Shown here in pieces: positions 54,150 through 62,151 of a stretch of DNA of 64,000 nucleotides (positions within the stretch are counted from its first letter, which is position 1; the number at the start of each line of letters is the position of its first letter). The notes beneath the pieces are model-generated. The model was not told where the DNA came from. It searched no databases and saw nothing but the letters and a program-made list of their open reading frames with translations. This DNA is from Competibacter sp963695105. GTDB lineage: Bacteria > Pseudomonadota > Gammaproteobacteria > Competibacterales > Competibacteraceae. The translations under genes were made by a program, and so were the position numbers. The stretch spans positions 21,431 through 85,430 of the forward strand of contig CAVOGC010000017.1 of NCBI GenBank assembly GCA_963695105.1, read 5' to 3'.

Positions 54150-54262
54150 AAGGGTGCGGGGAGCAGGGTGCGGGGAACGGGTTTTCCTGCCGTTTCTGTT
54201 CCTTGTTCCCCCTTGTCCCCCTGTTCCCTGTTCCCTGTCCCCTGCTTTTTGCGAGACCGAGT
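54150..54262. repeat. Low-complexity tandem repeats between gspF and gspG
   Basis: The spacer begins with two copies of GGGTGCGGGGA and then carries a run of six or more imperfect CTGTTCC/TGTCCCC units (54200-54250). The second half is an approximate inverse complement of the first half's GGGGAACGGG-type units. No gene is seen. Such runs change length easily by replication slippage. Confidence 0.7.
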
Positions 54263-54264
54263 CG

Positions 54265-54699
54265 ATGAAAAAAACTAATCTTTTTTGCCGCGCGCGCGGT
54301 TTTACCCTGATCGAACTGTTGGTGGTGCTGGTGATTCTCGGTTTGCTGGCCGGGCTGGTCGGGCCGCAGGTCATGAAATATCTGGGCGGCGCCAACACCA
54401 AGACCGCCAAGCTGCAAATCGAGGATTTCAGCACCGCGCTGGATGCGTTCCGCCTGGACATGGGGCGCTACCCCACCACCGCCGAAGGTTTGCAGGCGCT
54501 GGTCGTGCAACCGTCGGGCGCGAACCGCTGGAACGGTCCCTATTTACGCAAGAACCTCATCCCCAAGGATCCCTGGGGGAACGACTATCAATATCGCGCG
54601 CCCGGCCAGCACGGCGGGGCCTTCGATTTGTATGCGCTGGGAGCCGACAACGCCGAGGGCGGCGACGGCGAGAATCAGGATGTAGTGAGCTGGCAGTGA
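54265..54699 (+). CDS. gspG: Type II secretion system major pseudopilin GspG
   Basis: The 144-residue product has a short leader and the prepilin peptidase site RG-FTLIELLVVLVILGLL with Glu5. The pseudopilin C-terminal features MGRYPTTAEGLQAL, GPYLRKNLIPKDPWGNDYQY and a calcium-loop-like SEG with GADNAEGGDGENQD are present. It polymerises into the pseudopilus that pushes exoproteins through GspD. The ATG at 54265 is preferred; the in-frame extension upstream lies in the repeat spacer. Confidence 0.96.
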   Translation: MKKTNLFCRARGFTLIELLVVLVILGLLAGLVGPQVMKYLGGANTKTAKLQIEDFSTALDAFRLDMGRYPTTAEGLQALVVQPSGANRWNGPYLRKNLIPKDPWGNDYQYRAPGQHGGAFDLYALGADNAEGGDGENQDVVSWQ

Positions 54700-54721
54700 A
54701 CGATTCGGGTACGGCAACGAC

Positions 54722-55186
54722 ATGACGGCGCGGGCCGGGCAACACGGTTTTACCCTGCTGGAAATTCTGATCGTGCTGGTGATCGGCGTACTGTTGGTGG
54801 CGCTGACGCCGCCGCTGCTTTCGGGCATGAGCGGCGCCACCGAACTGCGCGGCGCGGCGCGGCAACTGGCCGCCGGGCTGCGCAACGCCCGCAACGAAGC
54901 GGTCGCCCGCCAGCAGGAGGCGGCGCTGACGATCGATCTGGAGCGGCGCCGCTTCGGCGTGACCGGCGACCCGCGCGAGGTCGCGCTGCCGGACGGCGTG
55001 GCGTTCAAGCTGCACACCGCTCAGTCGGAGTTGCTGGATAGCGCCACCGGCAGCATCCGCTTCTTTCCGGACGGGGGCTCCACCGGCGGTTCCATCACCG
55101 TCAGCGGCCCGAAGCTGGCTTATCGGGTGAACGTGGACTGGTTGACCGGCGCCGTCGCCATCGTCGAGCAGGACGCGCAGCCGTGA
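54722..55186 (+). CDS. gspH: Type II secretion system minor pseudopilin GspH
   Basis: The 154-residue product has the prepilin site HG-FTLLEILIVLVIGVLL with Glu5 and the GspH/FimT pattern of a globular beta domain (AARQLAAGLRNARNEAVARQ). GspH is a low-abundance pseudopilin thought to join the tip complex to the GspG shaft. It overlaps gspI by four bases. Confidence 0.92.
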   Translation: MTARAGQHGFTLLEILIVLVIGVLLVALTPPLLSGMSGATELRGAARQLAAGLRNARNEAVARQQEAALTIDLERRRFGVTGDPREVALPDGVAFKLHTAQSELLDSATGSIRFFPDGGSTGGSITVSGPKLAYRVNVDWLTGAVAIVEQDAQP

Positions 55187-55596
55187 TCTGGAGCCAGCGG
55201 CAGGGCGGTTTTTCGCTGCTGGAGGTGTTGGTTGCCTTTGCGATCCTCTCGATCTCGCTGGGCGTGTTGTTGCAGATATTCGCCACCGGGCTGCGCAACG
55301 CCGGCGTTTCCGACGACTACACCCGGGCGACCCTGTACGCCGAATCGATCCTGGCCGCGATCGGCCGGGAAGCGCCTTTGACCGAGGGCGCGCGCGATGG
55401 ACCGATCAACGACCAGTTCTCCTGGCGTGGCACGGTCGATGTCTACACCGAGAATATGCCGGACCCCGAGAAAACCCGGGTCCAGGCTTATCGGGTTCGA
55501 GTCGAGGTGTTCTGGCAGGGTCCGCTGCAAACACGCGCGGTTGCGCTGGAGACCTTGCGGCTGGCGCCGCTCGAACCACCGGGCGGACGTCGATGA
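55183..55596 (+). CDS. gspI: Type II secretion system minor pseudopilin GspI
   Basis: The 137-residue product has the prepilin site GG-FSLLEVLVAFAILSISLGVL with Glu5 and the GspI C-terminal pattern VEVFWQGPLQTRAVALETLRL. It starts with GTG at 55183, overlapping the gspH stop (GTGA). GspI nucleates the minor pseudopilin tip with GspJ and GspK. Confidence 0.93.
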   Translation: MIWSQRQGGFSLLEVLVAFAILSISLGVLLQIFATGLRNAGVSDDYTRATLYAESILAAIGREAPLTEGARDGPINDQFSWRGTVDVYTENMPDPEKTRVQAYRVRVEVFWQGPLQTRAVALETLRLAPLEPPGGRR

Positions 55597-56216
55597 AGGC
55601 GGCAATGCGTGGCGCGGACTGCCGGCAGGGCGGGTTCACCCTGTTGGAGCTGTTGGTCGCCATCACCCTGATGGGTTTGGTGTTGGTGGTGCTGTACAGT
55701 GGCTTGCGGCTGGGCTTGAACAGTTGGGACAGCGGTGAGCGACGCGCCGAGGCGACCAATCGCTTGCGGTCGGTGCAGGAGTTTCTGCGCCGCCAATTGG
55801 CGCAGTCGATGACCGTTTACGAGACCAACCGCGACCGGCGGGAAAGGTTCGTGATCTTCGCCGGCCGGTCGGAGGGGATCGAGTTTGTGGCGCCGATGCC
55901 GGCCCGCCTGGGTCAAGGCGGGCTATACCGGATGCGGATCGGAATGGTGGATAGCCAGTTGCAACTGCGTTGGCGGCCCTATTTGCCGGGCGATCCGGCT
56001 GCTGGCGAGGAGCGGGAAACCGTCCTGCTGGATGGGGTGTCCGCCGTGGAATGGGCGTATTTCGGCCCGGAACGGAATAACGATCAGGAGTCGCCGCGCT
56101 GGCGTGCCGATTGGGCCAGCACCGAGCGGCGGCCACTGCTGGTGCGGCTGAATCTGACTCTGCGAGGCGAATCCTGGCCTGACCTGGTCGTCGCGCTGGT
56201 TGAGGGACCGCGCTGA
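55593..56216 (+). CDS. gspJ: Type II secretion system minor pseudopilin GspJ
   Basis: The 207-residue product has the prepilin site GG-FTLLELLVAITLMGLVLVVL with Glu5 and the larger GspJ globular domain (MTVYETNRDRRERFVIFAGR, LLVRLNLTLRGESWPDLVV). It overlaps gspI by four bases and gspK by one base. Confidence 0.93.
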   Translation: MKAAMRGADCRQGGFTLLELLVAITLMGLVLVVLYSGLRLGLNSWDSGERRAEATNRLRSVQEFLRRQLAQSMTVYETNRDRRERFVIFAGRSEGIEFVAPMPARLGQGGLYRMRIGMVDSQLQLRWRPYLPGDPAAGEERETVLLDGVSAVEWAYFGPERNNDQESPRWRADWASTERRPLLVRLNLTLRGESWPDLVVALVEGPR

Positions 56217-57127
56217 TGGTCACCGGTCACGAAGGATGTGTCGGGCGGTCCGGCGCTCGCGAAAGCGGCATGGTGCTGGTCATCGTGCTGTGGATCATGA
56301 CGCTGCTGGCGGTGATGGCCGGCAGTTTCGCCTATTCCATGCGGGTCGAAACCCGCTTGGCGACTGGCACGGTCGAGCGGGCGCAAGCCCGGGCTCTGGC
56401 CGAAGCCGGCATAGCCTATGCGCTGGTCTGGCAACTGGATCCGGAGGCACAGAAACAGTGGTCGCCAAACGGTGACTGGCGAGAATGGTCCTTTGGGGGC
56501 GGCCGGCTGCGAATCCAGGTGGTGGACGCCGGCGGTCTGGTGAATCTCAATACCGCCGACACCGAACTGCTCAAAACTCTGCTGGCCGCGGCCGGCGTCG
56601 ATTCCCAGGATCAGGATCGCTTGGCGGATACCATCCAGGACTGGCGCGATCCCGACGACCAACCGCTGCCGCACGGCGCCGAAAGTGGCGGCTACCGCGC
56701 CGCCGGCCGGCCCGGACCCAAGAATGCACCCTTCGAAAGCGTGGAGGAGCTAGGGCAGGTGTTGGGAATGACTCAAGCACTCTACGAACGGATCGTCGAT
56801 GTGGAAACGGTGTTTTCCTACCATTCCGGCGTGAACCCGGAATTGGCGCCCGCCCAACTGCTGCAAGCCCTGGGTTTGGACGAGCGGACCGTGGCCGATT
56901 ACCTGGAGGCGCGCGCCAGCGCCGCCGCCGATGGATTGCCCCCGCCACCGCTGCAGTCCGGCGACGGTCAATCCTTTTTCTCTCCAGGCCGCGCGAACGT
57001 TTATCATATGACCGTGACGGCGGAGACGGAGACCGGAACATCCGCGACTATAAAAACCGTTATCGATGGGCGCGGAGTGACCATGGGGCAGAACCCGCGG
57101 GTACTGGCATGGCGCGCGGGGCGCTGA
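56216..57127 (+). CDS. gspK: Type II secretion system minor pseudopilin GspK
   Basis: The 303-residue product is the tip pseudopilin. The leader is long (18 residues) and the cleavage site SG-MVLVIVLWIMTLLAVM lacks Glu5, which is the normal GspK state. The alpha domain shows GGLVNLNTADTELLKTLL and TIQDWRDPDDQPLPHGAE with calcium-ligand acids, and FESVEELGQVLGMT. A 115-base gap follows before gspL, the longest within the second half of the locus, perhaps holding a promoter. Confidence 0.94.
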   Translation: MVTGHEGCVGRSGARESGMVLVIVLWIMTLLAVMAGSFAYSMRVETRLATGTVERAQARALAEAGIAYALVWQLDPEAQKQWSPNGDWREWSFGGGRLRIQVVDAGGLVNLNTADTELLKTLLAAAGVDSQDQDRLADTIQDWRDPDDQPLPHGAESGGYRAAGRPGPKNAPFESVEELGQVLGMTQALYERIVDVETVFSYHSGVNPELAPAQLLQALGLDERTVADYLEARASAAADGLPPPPLQSGDGQSFFSPGRANVYHMTVTAETETGTSATIKTVIDGRGVTMGQNPRVLAWRAGR

Positions 57128-57242
57128 AAAAGATGATCTTTCGGCAGTTAAGCCAAGACTCTTCTTACCCCTTGGGTGATCGTCATGCATCATAAATCTG
57201 GTTTCAATACAGCCTCTTGGGCCGGAGAATAGGCATTCGCGC

Positions 57243-58337
57243 ATGGTTTTGTCGCTGGGTTCATCACGTTTGCAGGTTTTGACAATCAATCCTCGCTGGA
57301 TCTGGAAGACATTCTGGCGCTGGTGGCGGGATGGCCTGCTAGCCTGGTTTCCCGCCAGCGTTCGCCGCTGGTTGATCGGTTCGTCGCGGCGATTGGTCAT
57401 CGCGATGGATGAAGGCGGGTGCGTGCTGTCGCGCGAGGAAGCCGGACAGAGCGAGGAATTGGAGAGTCTGGACCGGGCGACACCTGATTATCAGGTCGTG
57501 GCGCGGTGGCTCAGAACGGAAAAAACCAGACATCTAGTGTTGCGCTTTCCGGCCGGCCAGGCGCTGACACGGACCCTGCCGCTGCCTTTAGCCGCCGAGA
57601 AGAACTTGCGCCAAGTGGCGGGATTCGAGATGGACCGCTTGACGCCGTTTGCCGCCGATCAGGTGTATTACCATGCCCGCGTGTTGCAGCGTCAGCCCGA
57701 ACAGCGTCGCCTGCGGGTCGAGTTGACCGCGCTGCCGCGGGTTGCGGTGGATCCGGTGCTGCTTCAGTTGCGACAACAAGGACTATCGCCAGACGTGCTG
57801 GACGTGGCGGGTGCTGGTTCCAACCTCAATCTGCTGCCGCCGGAGCAGCGAGTTCGCCGTGGTCTTTGGGGGCAGCGGCTGCGGGCGATGGTGATCGTCT
57901 TTAGCCTGCTGCTGGTCGTGGCGGCCTCGCTGCTGCCGATCTGGCAGCAGCGCTCGCTGTTGCTCGCGGCGAACGCCAAGAGCGGCCAGCTCCAGGCGGC
58001 GGCGAATCAAGCCCTGACCCTGCGTGACCAACTGGATCGAACCCTGCAAACATCCCGGATGCTGGCGGAGAAAAAGCAGGCAATCCCACCCCGGGTGGAT
58101 CTACTGCGAGAGTTGACCCTGATCCTGCCGGAGGACACCTGGGTGGAACGATTGCAGATCAAGGGGGATAGCTTGCAGATCAACGGCCAGTCCACCAAGG
58201 CATCGGCGCTGGTCGGTATTATCGAAGCTTCCGATTTACTGGATAGCGCTGGATTTCTATCGCCGGTGACCACGGATCCGAGGACCGGCAAGGAGCGTTT
58301 CCTGTTGGGCGCGCACATTGGCAAGGAATCGCGATGA
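57243..58337 (+). CDS. gspL: Type II secretion system protein GspL (PilN-like C-terminal domain)
   Basis: The 364-residue bitopic protein has a cytosolic actin-like part (about 50-205, LPLPLAAEKNLRQVAGFEMDR split over a loop), a transmembrane segment at about 218-238 (MVIVFSLLLVVAASLLPIW), and a PilN-like periplasmic domain (LRELTLILPEDTWVERLQI). It connects GspE to the periplasmic parts. This is the GspL/PilN type seen in Xps-like systems. ATG 57243 leaves a basic N-terminal amphipathic region of about 45 residues. Overlaps gspM by four bases. Confidence 0.88.
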   Translation: MVLSLGSSRLQVLTINPRWIWKTFWRWWRDGLLAWFPASVRRWLIGSSRRLVIAMDEGGCVLSREEAGQSEELESLDRATPDYQVVARWLRTEKTRHLVLRFPAGQALTRTLPLPLAAEKNLRQVAGFEMDRLTPFAADQVYYHARVLQRQPEQRRLRVELTALPRVAVDPVLLQLRQQGLSPDVLDVAGAGSNLNLLPPEQRVRRGLWGQRLRAMVIVFSLLLVVAASLLPIWQQRSLLLAANAKSGQLQAAANQALTLRDQLDRTLQTSRMLAEKKQAIPPRVDLLRELTLILPEDTWVERLQIKGDSLQINGQSTKASALVGIIEASDLLDSAGFLSPVTTDPRTGKERFLLGAHIGKESR

Positions 58338-58933
58338 CTACCGCGGTCGCACCGGGCTGGGGGCAGCGCTTGGGGGCGCTGTCGTTGCTGTTGCTGCTCG
58401 TGGCCGGCGCCTTCTACCTGCTGGTGGGCCAGGTGCTGGTTGCCCGCTACCGTTTCTATGAAGGACGTCTGGAACAGCAGCAGGGTCGATTGGAGCAGCT
58501 CGAACGGATGGCCGCCAGCCGCGAATCGATCCAGCAGTTGATCGCCAGAATCCAGCAGGACCGCAATATAACCGCGCAGTACCTGCCGCAATCCGCGCCA
58601 CCGCTGGCCGCCGCCGATCTGCAGCAGCGCGTCAAGGCCGTCGTCGAAGCGGCCGGTGGCACCCTGCGCAGTACCCAGGCGCTGCCGCCGATCGAGGAAG
58701 AGAACGCCGTGAAGGTGGCTGTCAACGCGACCGTGAGCGGGGATACCGAAAGCTTGCAGAAAATTCTGTACGACCTTGAATCGCAGACGCCGTTGTTGTT
58801 TGTCGATAATCTGGAAGTATCGGCACGGGAAGTTCGCCAGCGCCTGCCCAACGGCCGATTGGCCGGCTATAGTCGGGTGCAGTTGAACATTCAGTTTGAA
58901 GTTGCGGGTTATCTGCGCAAGGAGGGCGGCTAA
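58334..58933 (+). CDS. gspM: Type II secretion system protein GspM (subtype b)
   Basis: The 199-residue protein has one N-terminal transmembrane helix (LSLLLLLVAGAFYLLVG), a coiled-coil stretch (FYEGRLEQQQGRLEQLERM) and a ferredoxin-like periplasmic domain (KILYDLESQTPLLFVDNLEV). This is the GspM subtype b architecture, resembling PilO, and it partners GspL. It abuts gspN directly. Confidence 0.88.
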   Translation: MTTAVAPGWGQRLGALSLLLLLVAGAFYLLVGQVLVARYRFYEGRLEQQQGRLEQLERMAASRESIQQLIARIQQDRNITAQYLPQSAPPLAAADLQQRVKAVVEAAGGTLRSTQALPPIEEENAVKVAVNATVSGDTESLQKILYDLESQTPLLFVDNLEVSAREVRQRLPNGRLAGYSRVQLNIQFEVAGYLRKEGG

Positions 58934-59563
58934 ATGACGGCCAGGAGCGCCGGGCTTCTGCTGTGGTTGCTGGTCGGGGGAGTGGCCGCCGCCGCTGCGT
59001 ACTGGCAACTGGTGCATCCGCCGCGGCTGCCGGCGGTGGCCGGTACGGGCCATTCCCCCGAACTGCCGGTAGTGGAGCCGATGCGGCCGTTTCAACTGCC
59101 GCCGCTGGATCAGTATGGCGAGATCGTCCTGCATCCGCTGTTTATTGCCGCCCGCCAGCCGGAACCTCCTCCTCCGGATGAGGCGTCGCCGGAAGAGCCG
59201 CCCGCTCCCCCGGGGCCGGAACGGAAGCTGACGCTGCTCGGTGTAATGATCATGTCCGGGACAAGGACGGCTTTATTGCGTTCCGAAGAGCCCAATGCCA
59301 AAACGGTACGGATTGGCCCCGGGGAAGCGGTGGGGGAGTGGCGACTGGAAGCGGTTTTCCCTGATCGGGTCGTGCTGCGCAAGGGCCAATCAACCGAGGA
59401 ATTGCCGTTGGTGCGCCCGCAAAAGCCGGTTGGGCCGCGCGCCCAGCGGGCCGGCGCGAGGCGTGGCCGGGATGTGCAACCGATCGGCCAACCCGTGATT
59501 ACGCCAAAACCCGGCGCGCTCCCACCGTCGGTTGTTCCACCGCCGCCACAAAATAATGGATAA
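58934..59563 (+). CDS. gspN: Type II secretion system GspN/GspC-like protein
   Basis: The 209-residue protein has an N-terminal membrane anchor (LLLWLLVGGVAAAAAYWQL), a proline-rich linker (about 75-95) and a homology-region domain like that of GspC (LLGVMIMSGTRTALLR, VRIGPGEAVGEWRLEAV), ending in a Pro/Arg-rich tail. By position and build it corresponds to XpsN, which links the inner-membrane platform to the secretin. No separate gspC occurs in the locus. Confidence 0.82.
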   Translation: MTARSAGLLLWLLVGGVAAAAAYWQLVHPPRLPAVAGTGHSPELPVVEPMRPFQLPPLDQYGEIVLHPLFIAARQPEPPPPDEASPEEPPAPPGPERKLTLLGVMIMSGTRTALLRSEEPNAKTVRIGPGEAVGEWRLEAVFPDRVVLRKGQSTEELPLVRPQKPVGPRAQRAGARRGRDVQPIGQPVITPKPGALPPSVVPPPPQNNG

Positions 59564-59575
59564 GGCTTTATTTTC

Positions 59576-61885
59576 ATGAAAAAAGTATTTTTCACGCTGG
59601 CCAGCGTGTTGTTGGCGTTGCTGCTTGGTGCGTGCGCGACCGTACCTGCCGACCAGAACGTTCAAGACTCGCCGGAGCCCGCCGCGCCCGCCGCTAGCGA
59701 AGCACTTCAACTGACTTCGGCGCCGTTGCCTACCATGCAGCCAGCGGGTATCGGCCAGGACAGCACCGCGATGGCTGCCGGAACCGCCATGATCCTGCCG
59801 GGCACGGGTAACTTTATCGACAGGAAGACCGCCGCCAAGCCGATACCGGTAACCCGCACCGCGGCCGGCGAAGTCACTCTCAATTTCGAGGAAGCCGAAA
59901 TTCGTGATGTTGTTAAAGTTGTTTTCGATACGCTCAAGGAAAACTATACGATCGACCCGCAGGTACAGGGTGAGGTGACCGTGCAAACCGGTCGGCCCCT
60001 TGCGCGGGATCAGTTGCTGCCGACGTTGGAGACGCTGCTGCGCGCCAACAACGCGGTGCTGGTTCGCGAAGGCGGAGTGTACCGGATCATTCCGGCGGCG
60101 GGCGCCGCGCAAAGAGGGGTTTTGACTCCACGGTTGGGGCGGGGTGGCTTGGGGTATGGCGTGCGGATCGTGCCCTTGCGCTATGTGAGCGCCACCGAGA
60201 TGCAAACGATCATCGCGCCATTTTTGCCTGAAGGGGGAATTTTGCGGGCGGATCCCATCCGGAACCTGCTAATTTTAGGCGGTACCCCGCAGGAGTTAGC
60301 CAACGCGCAAAGCACCATCGACACTTTCGATGTGAACTGGCTCAAGGGTATGTCCATCGGCATGTTTCGGCTGCGCAACGTGGACAGTCAGACGGTGGCC
60401 AGCGAGTTGAATCAATTTTTGGGCGAGGGTTCCGGAACGCCGATCGCGGGGATGCTTAAGTTCGTGCCGCTCAGCAAGCTGAATGCGGTGCTGGTGATCA
60501 CGCCGCAGTTGGAATACCTCAAGGAGGCGGCGGTCTGGATCGAGCGGCTGGATGGCATTGGCGGCGAACGGCTGTATGTCTATTCGGTGCAGAACAGCCG
60601 GGCTGACTATGTGGCTGAATTGCTCAACGGTCTGTTCAACCTTGGCGGTGGCGGCGGCGCGAGTCGGGGCGGCCAATTGGCGCCCGGTCTGAGATCGGCG
60701 CAGCTATCGAGCGGATCGGGCCTTGGAAGCGGTTCGAGTTCCAGTTTGGGTGGAGGAGGCAGTGGGACATCAACGCTGTCTGGCTCGTCGTCCTCCGGCC
60801 TTGGGGGGGCGGGTGCGTCGGGTACGGGAACATCCGGGCTTGGGGGTTCCACGCCATCGGTTGGCGGTCGCGCGGGCGGACGTTCCAGTGGTACGGCTGG
60901 CGCTGGCGGTGGAGGCGGCGCCATTGGTTCCGGTGGACCCAGTGCGGGCATGGAAGAGGTCCGCATCGTCGCCGATATCGAAAACAACTCGCTGTTGATT
61001 TGGGCCACCAATCAGAATTACGAGCGAATCATCAGCACACTGCAAAAGCTGGATGTTACGCCCCGCCAGGTCCTGATCGAGGCGACCATTGCCGAGGTGA
61101 CGCTGACAGGTCGCTTGCAGTATGGGTTGCAATGGTTTTTTACCAATGATGTTGGCGGGAGTCACACGGGCACGGGTTCGCTAGGGATCAACGCGGACGA
61201 CCTCACGATCAATGACGTGCTTGCGGGCCGGTCGACCGGCGCTTTTTCCTATGCGATCACCGACAGCGCCGGGCTGGTGCGCGCGTTGCTGAATACTTTG
61301 GCCAGCGATTCCAAGGTTAAGGTGTTGTCATCACCCCATGTGATGGTGGTGGACAACCAGCAGGCGGTGATCCGGGTGGGTACCCAGCAACCGATTCCAT
61401 CCGGTACAACCACCACGAATAACGTGACGACCTCGGGTGGAGTACAATATAAGGATACGGGTGTGCTGTTGGAGGTATTGCCACGGGTCAACTCTGGCGG
61501 CATGGTCAGCATGGAGGTTAAGCAGGAAGTGATCGACTTGGGGCCGCTGGTGGAAACCACCCAGATTAGCAGCCAATCCAGCTCGTCGCGCTCGTTCCTG
61601 CAGCGCAGCGTGACCAGCAAGGTGGTGGTCAAGAGCGGCCAGACGCTGGTGCTGGGGGGTTTGATCCGCGACAACCGTTCCGAAGGACAGAGCGGCTTTC
61701 CGATCCTGTACAAGATTCCGGTGTTGGGAGCGCTGTTCGGCAACACCGAAGAAACGCTAGACCGTACCGAGCTGATCGTGCTGATCACCCCGCGGGTGGT
61801 CGAGAACAGCCAGGAGGCCTATCAGGTGACCGAGGAGATCAAGCGCAGGATGCAGGAACTTGCGCCTATAATTCCAGCGTCCTGA
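59576..61885 (+). CDS. gspD: Type II secretion system secretin GspD (lipoprotein)
   Basis: GspD forms the outer-membrane channel. The 769-residue product has a lipoprotein signal peptide with lipobox LLGAC and Ala at +2 (outer-membrane sorting), so it may reach the membrane without a separate pilotin. N0-N3 domains follow (VTLNFEEAEIRDVVKVVFDTL; VRIVPLRYVSATEMQTII). A Gly/Ser-rich segment of about 105 residues (near 355-460) interrupts N3. The secretin core shows SSPHVMVVDNQQAVIRVG, GVLLEVLPRVNSGGMV, SKVVVKSGQTLVLGGLI and the C-terminal IPVLGALFGNT...LIVLITPRVV. Last gene of the locus. Confidence 0.95.
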   Translation: MKKVFFTLASVLLALLLGACATVPADQNVQDSPEPAAPAASEALQLTSAPLPTMQPAGIGQDSTAMAAGTAMILPGTGNFIDRKTAAKPIPVTRTAAGEVTLNFEEAEIRDVVKVVFDTLKENYTIDPQVQGEVTVQTGRPLARDQLLPTLETLLRANNAVLVREGGVYRIIPAAGAAQRGVLTPRLGRGGLGYGVRIVPLRYVSATEMQTIIAPFLPEGGILRADPIRNLLILGGTPQELANAQSTIDTFDVNWLKGMSIGMFRLRNVDSQTVASELNQFLGEGSGTPIAGMLKFVPLSKLNAVLVITPQLEYLKEAAVWIERLDGIGGERLYVYSVQNSRADYVAELLNGLFNLGGGGGASRGGQLAPGLRSAQLSSGSGLGSGSSSSLGGGGSGTSTLSGSSSSGLGGAGASGTGTSGLGGSTPSVGGRAGGRSSGTAGAGGGGGAIGSGGPSAGMEEVRIVADIENNSLLIWATNQNYERIISTLQKLDVTPRQVLIEATIAEVTLTGRLQYGLQWFFTNDVGGSHTGTGSLGINADDLTINDVLAGRSTGAFSYAITDSAGLVRALLNTLASDSKVKVLSSPHVMVVDNQQAVIRVGTQQPIPSGTTTTNNVTTSGGVQYKDTGVLLEVLPRVNSGGMVSMEVKQEVIDLGPLVETTQISSQSSSSRSFLQRSVTSKVVVKSGQTLVLGGLIRDNRSEGQSGFPILYKIPVLGALFGNTEETLDRTELIVLITPRVVENSQEAYQVTEEIKRRMQELAPIIPAS

Positions 61886-61901
61886 TGAAGAGAAATCCGG
61901 T

Positions 61902-61919
61902 TGTTGTATTATAACAACA
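61902..61919. promoter_or_regulatory. TGTTGT/ACAACA inverted repeat after gspD
   Basis: TGTTGT at 61902-61907 and ACAACA at 61914-61919 are separated by an A/T loop. It shares its half-sites with the larger palindrome at 62032-62051, which suggests a common binding protein. No T tract follows, so it is unlikely to be a terminator. Confidence 0.4.
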
Positions 61920-62031
61920 TTGTGAGTCTTGGTTTTGGAAAGTTGCAAGAGAATCCTTGCATTCCATGGCTGTTCTATTTATAAATACCGCAACCTCTTT
62001 ATTTTGTTGAAAGGATAAAAGCTGTTGCGCA

Positions 62032-62083
62032 AACAACAAAATTATGTTGTTATGTTGACACCAGCTTGATTCCCATGTAGTCT
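62032..62083 (+). promoter_or_regulatory. Candidate promoter with palindromic operator for the secreted-protein gene
   Basis: A perfect -35 hexamer TTGACA (62055-62060) is followed after exactly 17 bases by TAGTCT (62078-62083), a weak -10. Immediately upstream is a 7-bp perfect palindrome AACAACA (62032-62038) and TGTTGTT (62045-62051). The region 61886-62151 is AT-rich against the genome and has no gene. Regulation by a protein binding the palindrome is inference. Confidence 0.5.
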
Positions 62084-62151
62084 TTCCTCCGTGGTCAGAC
62101 TTTAGTGTATTTGTTAAGCGCTCGTGCGAAGCAACCTATAGGAGTTACGAC

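Noticed and set aside
54154..54264. N-terminal extension of GspG into the repeat spacer
   Set aside because: The extension would be low-complexity and would destroy the short prepilin leader; ATG 54265 gives a normal pseudopilin.
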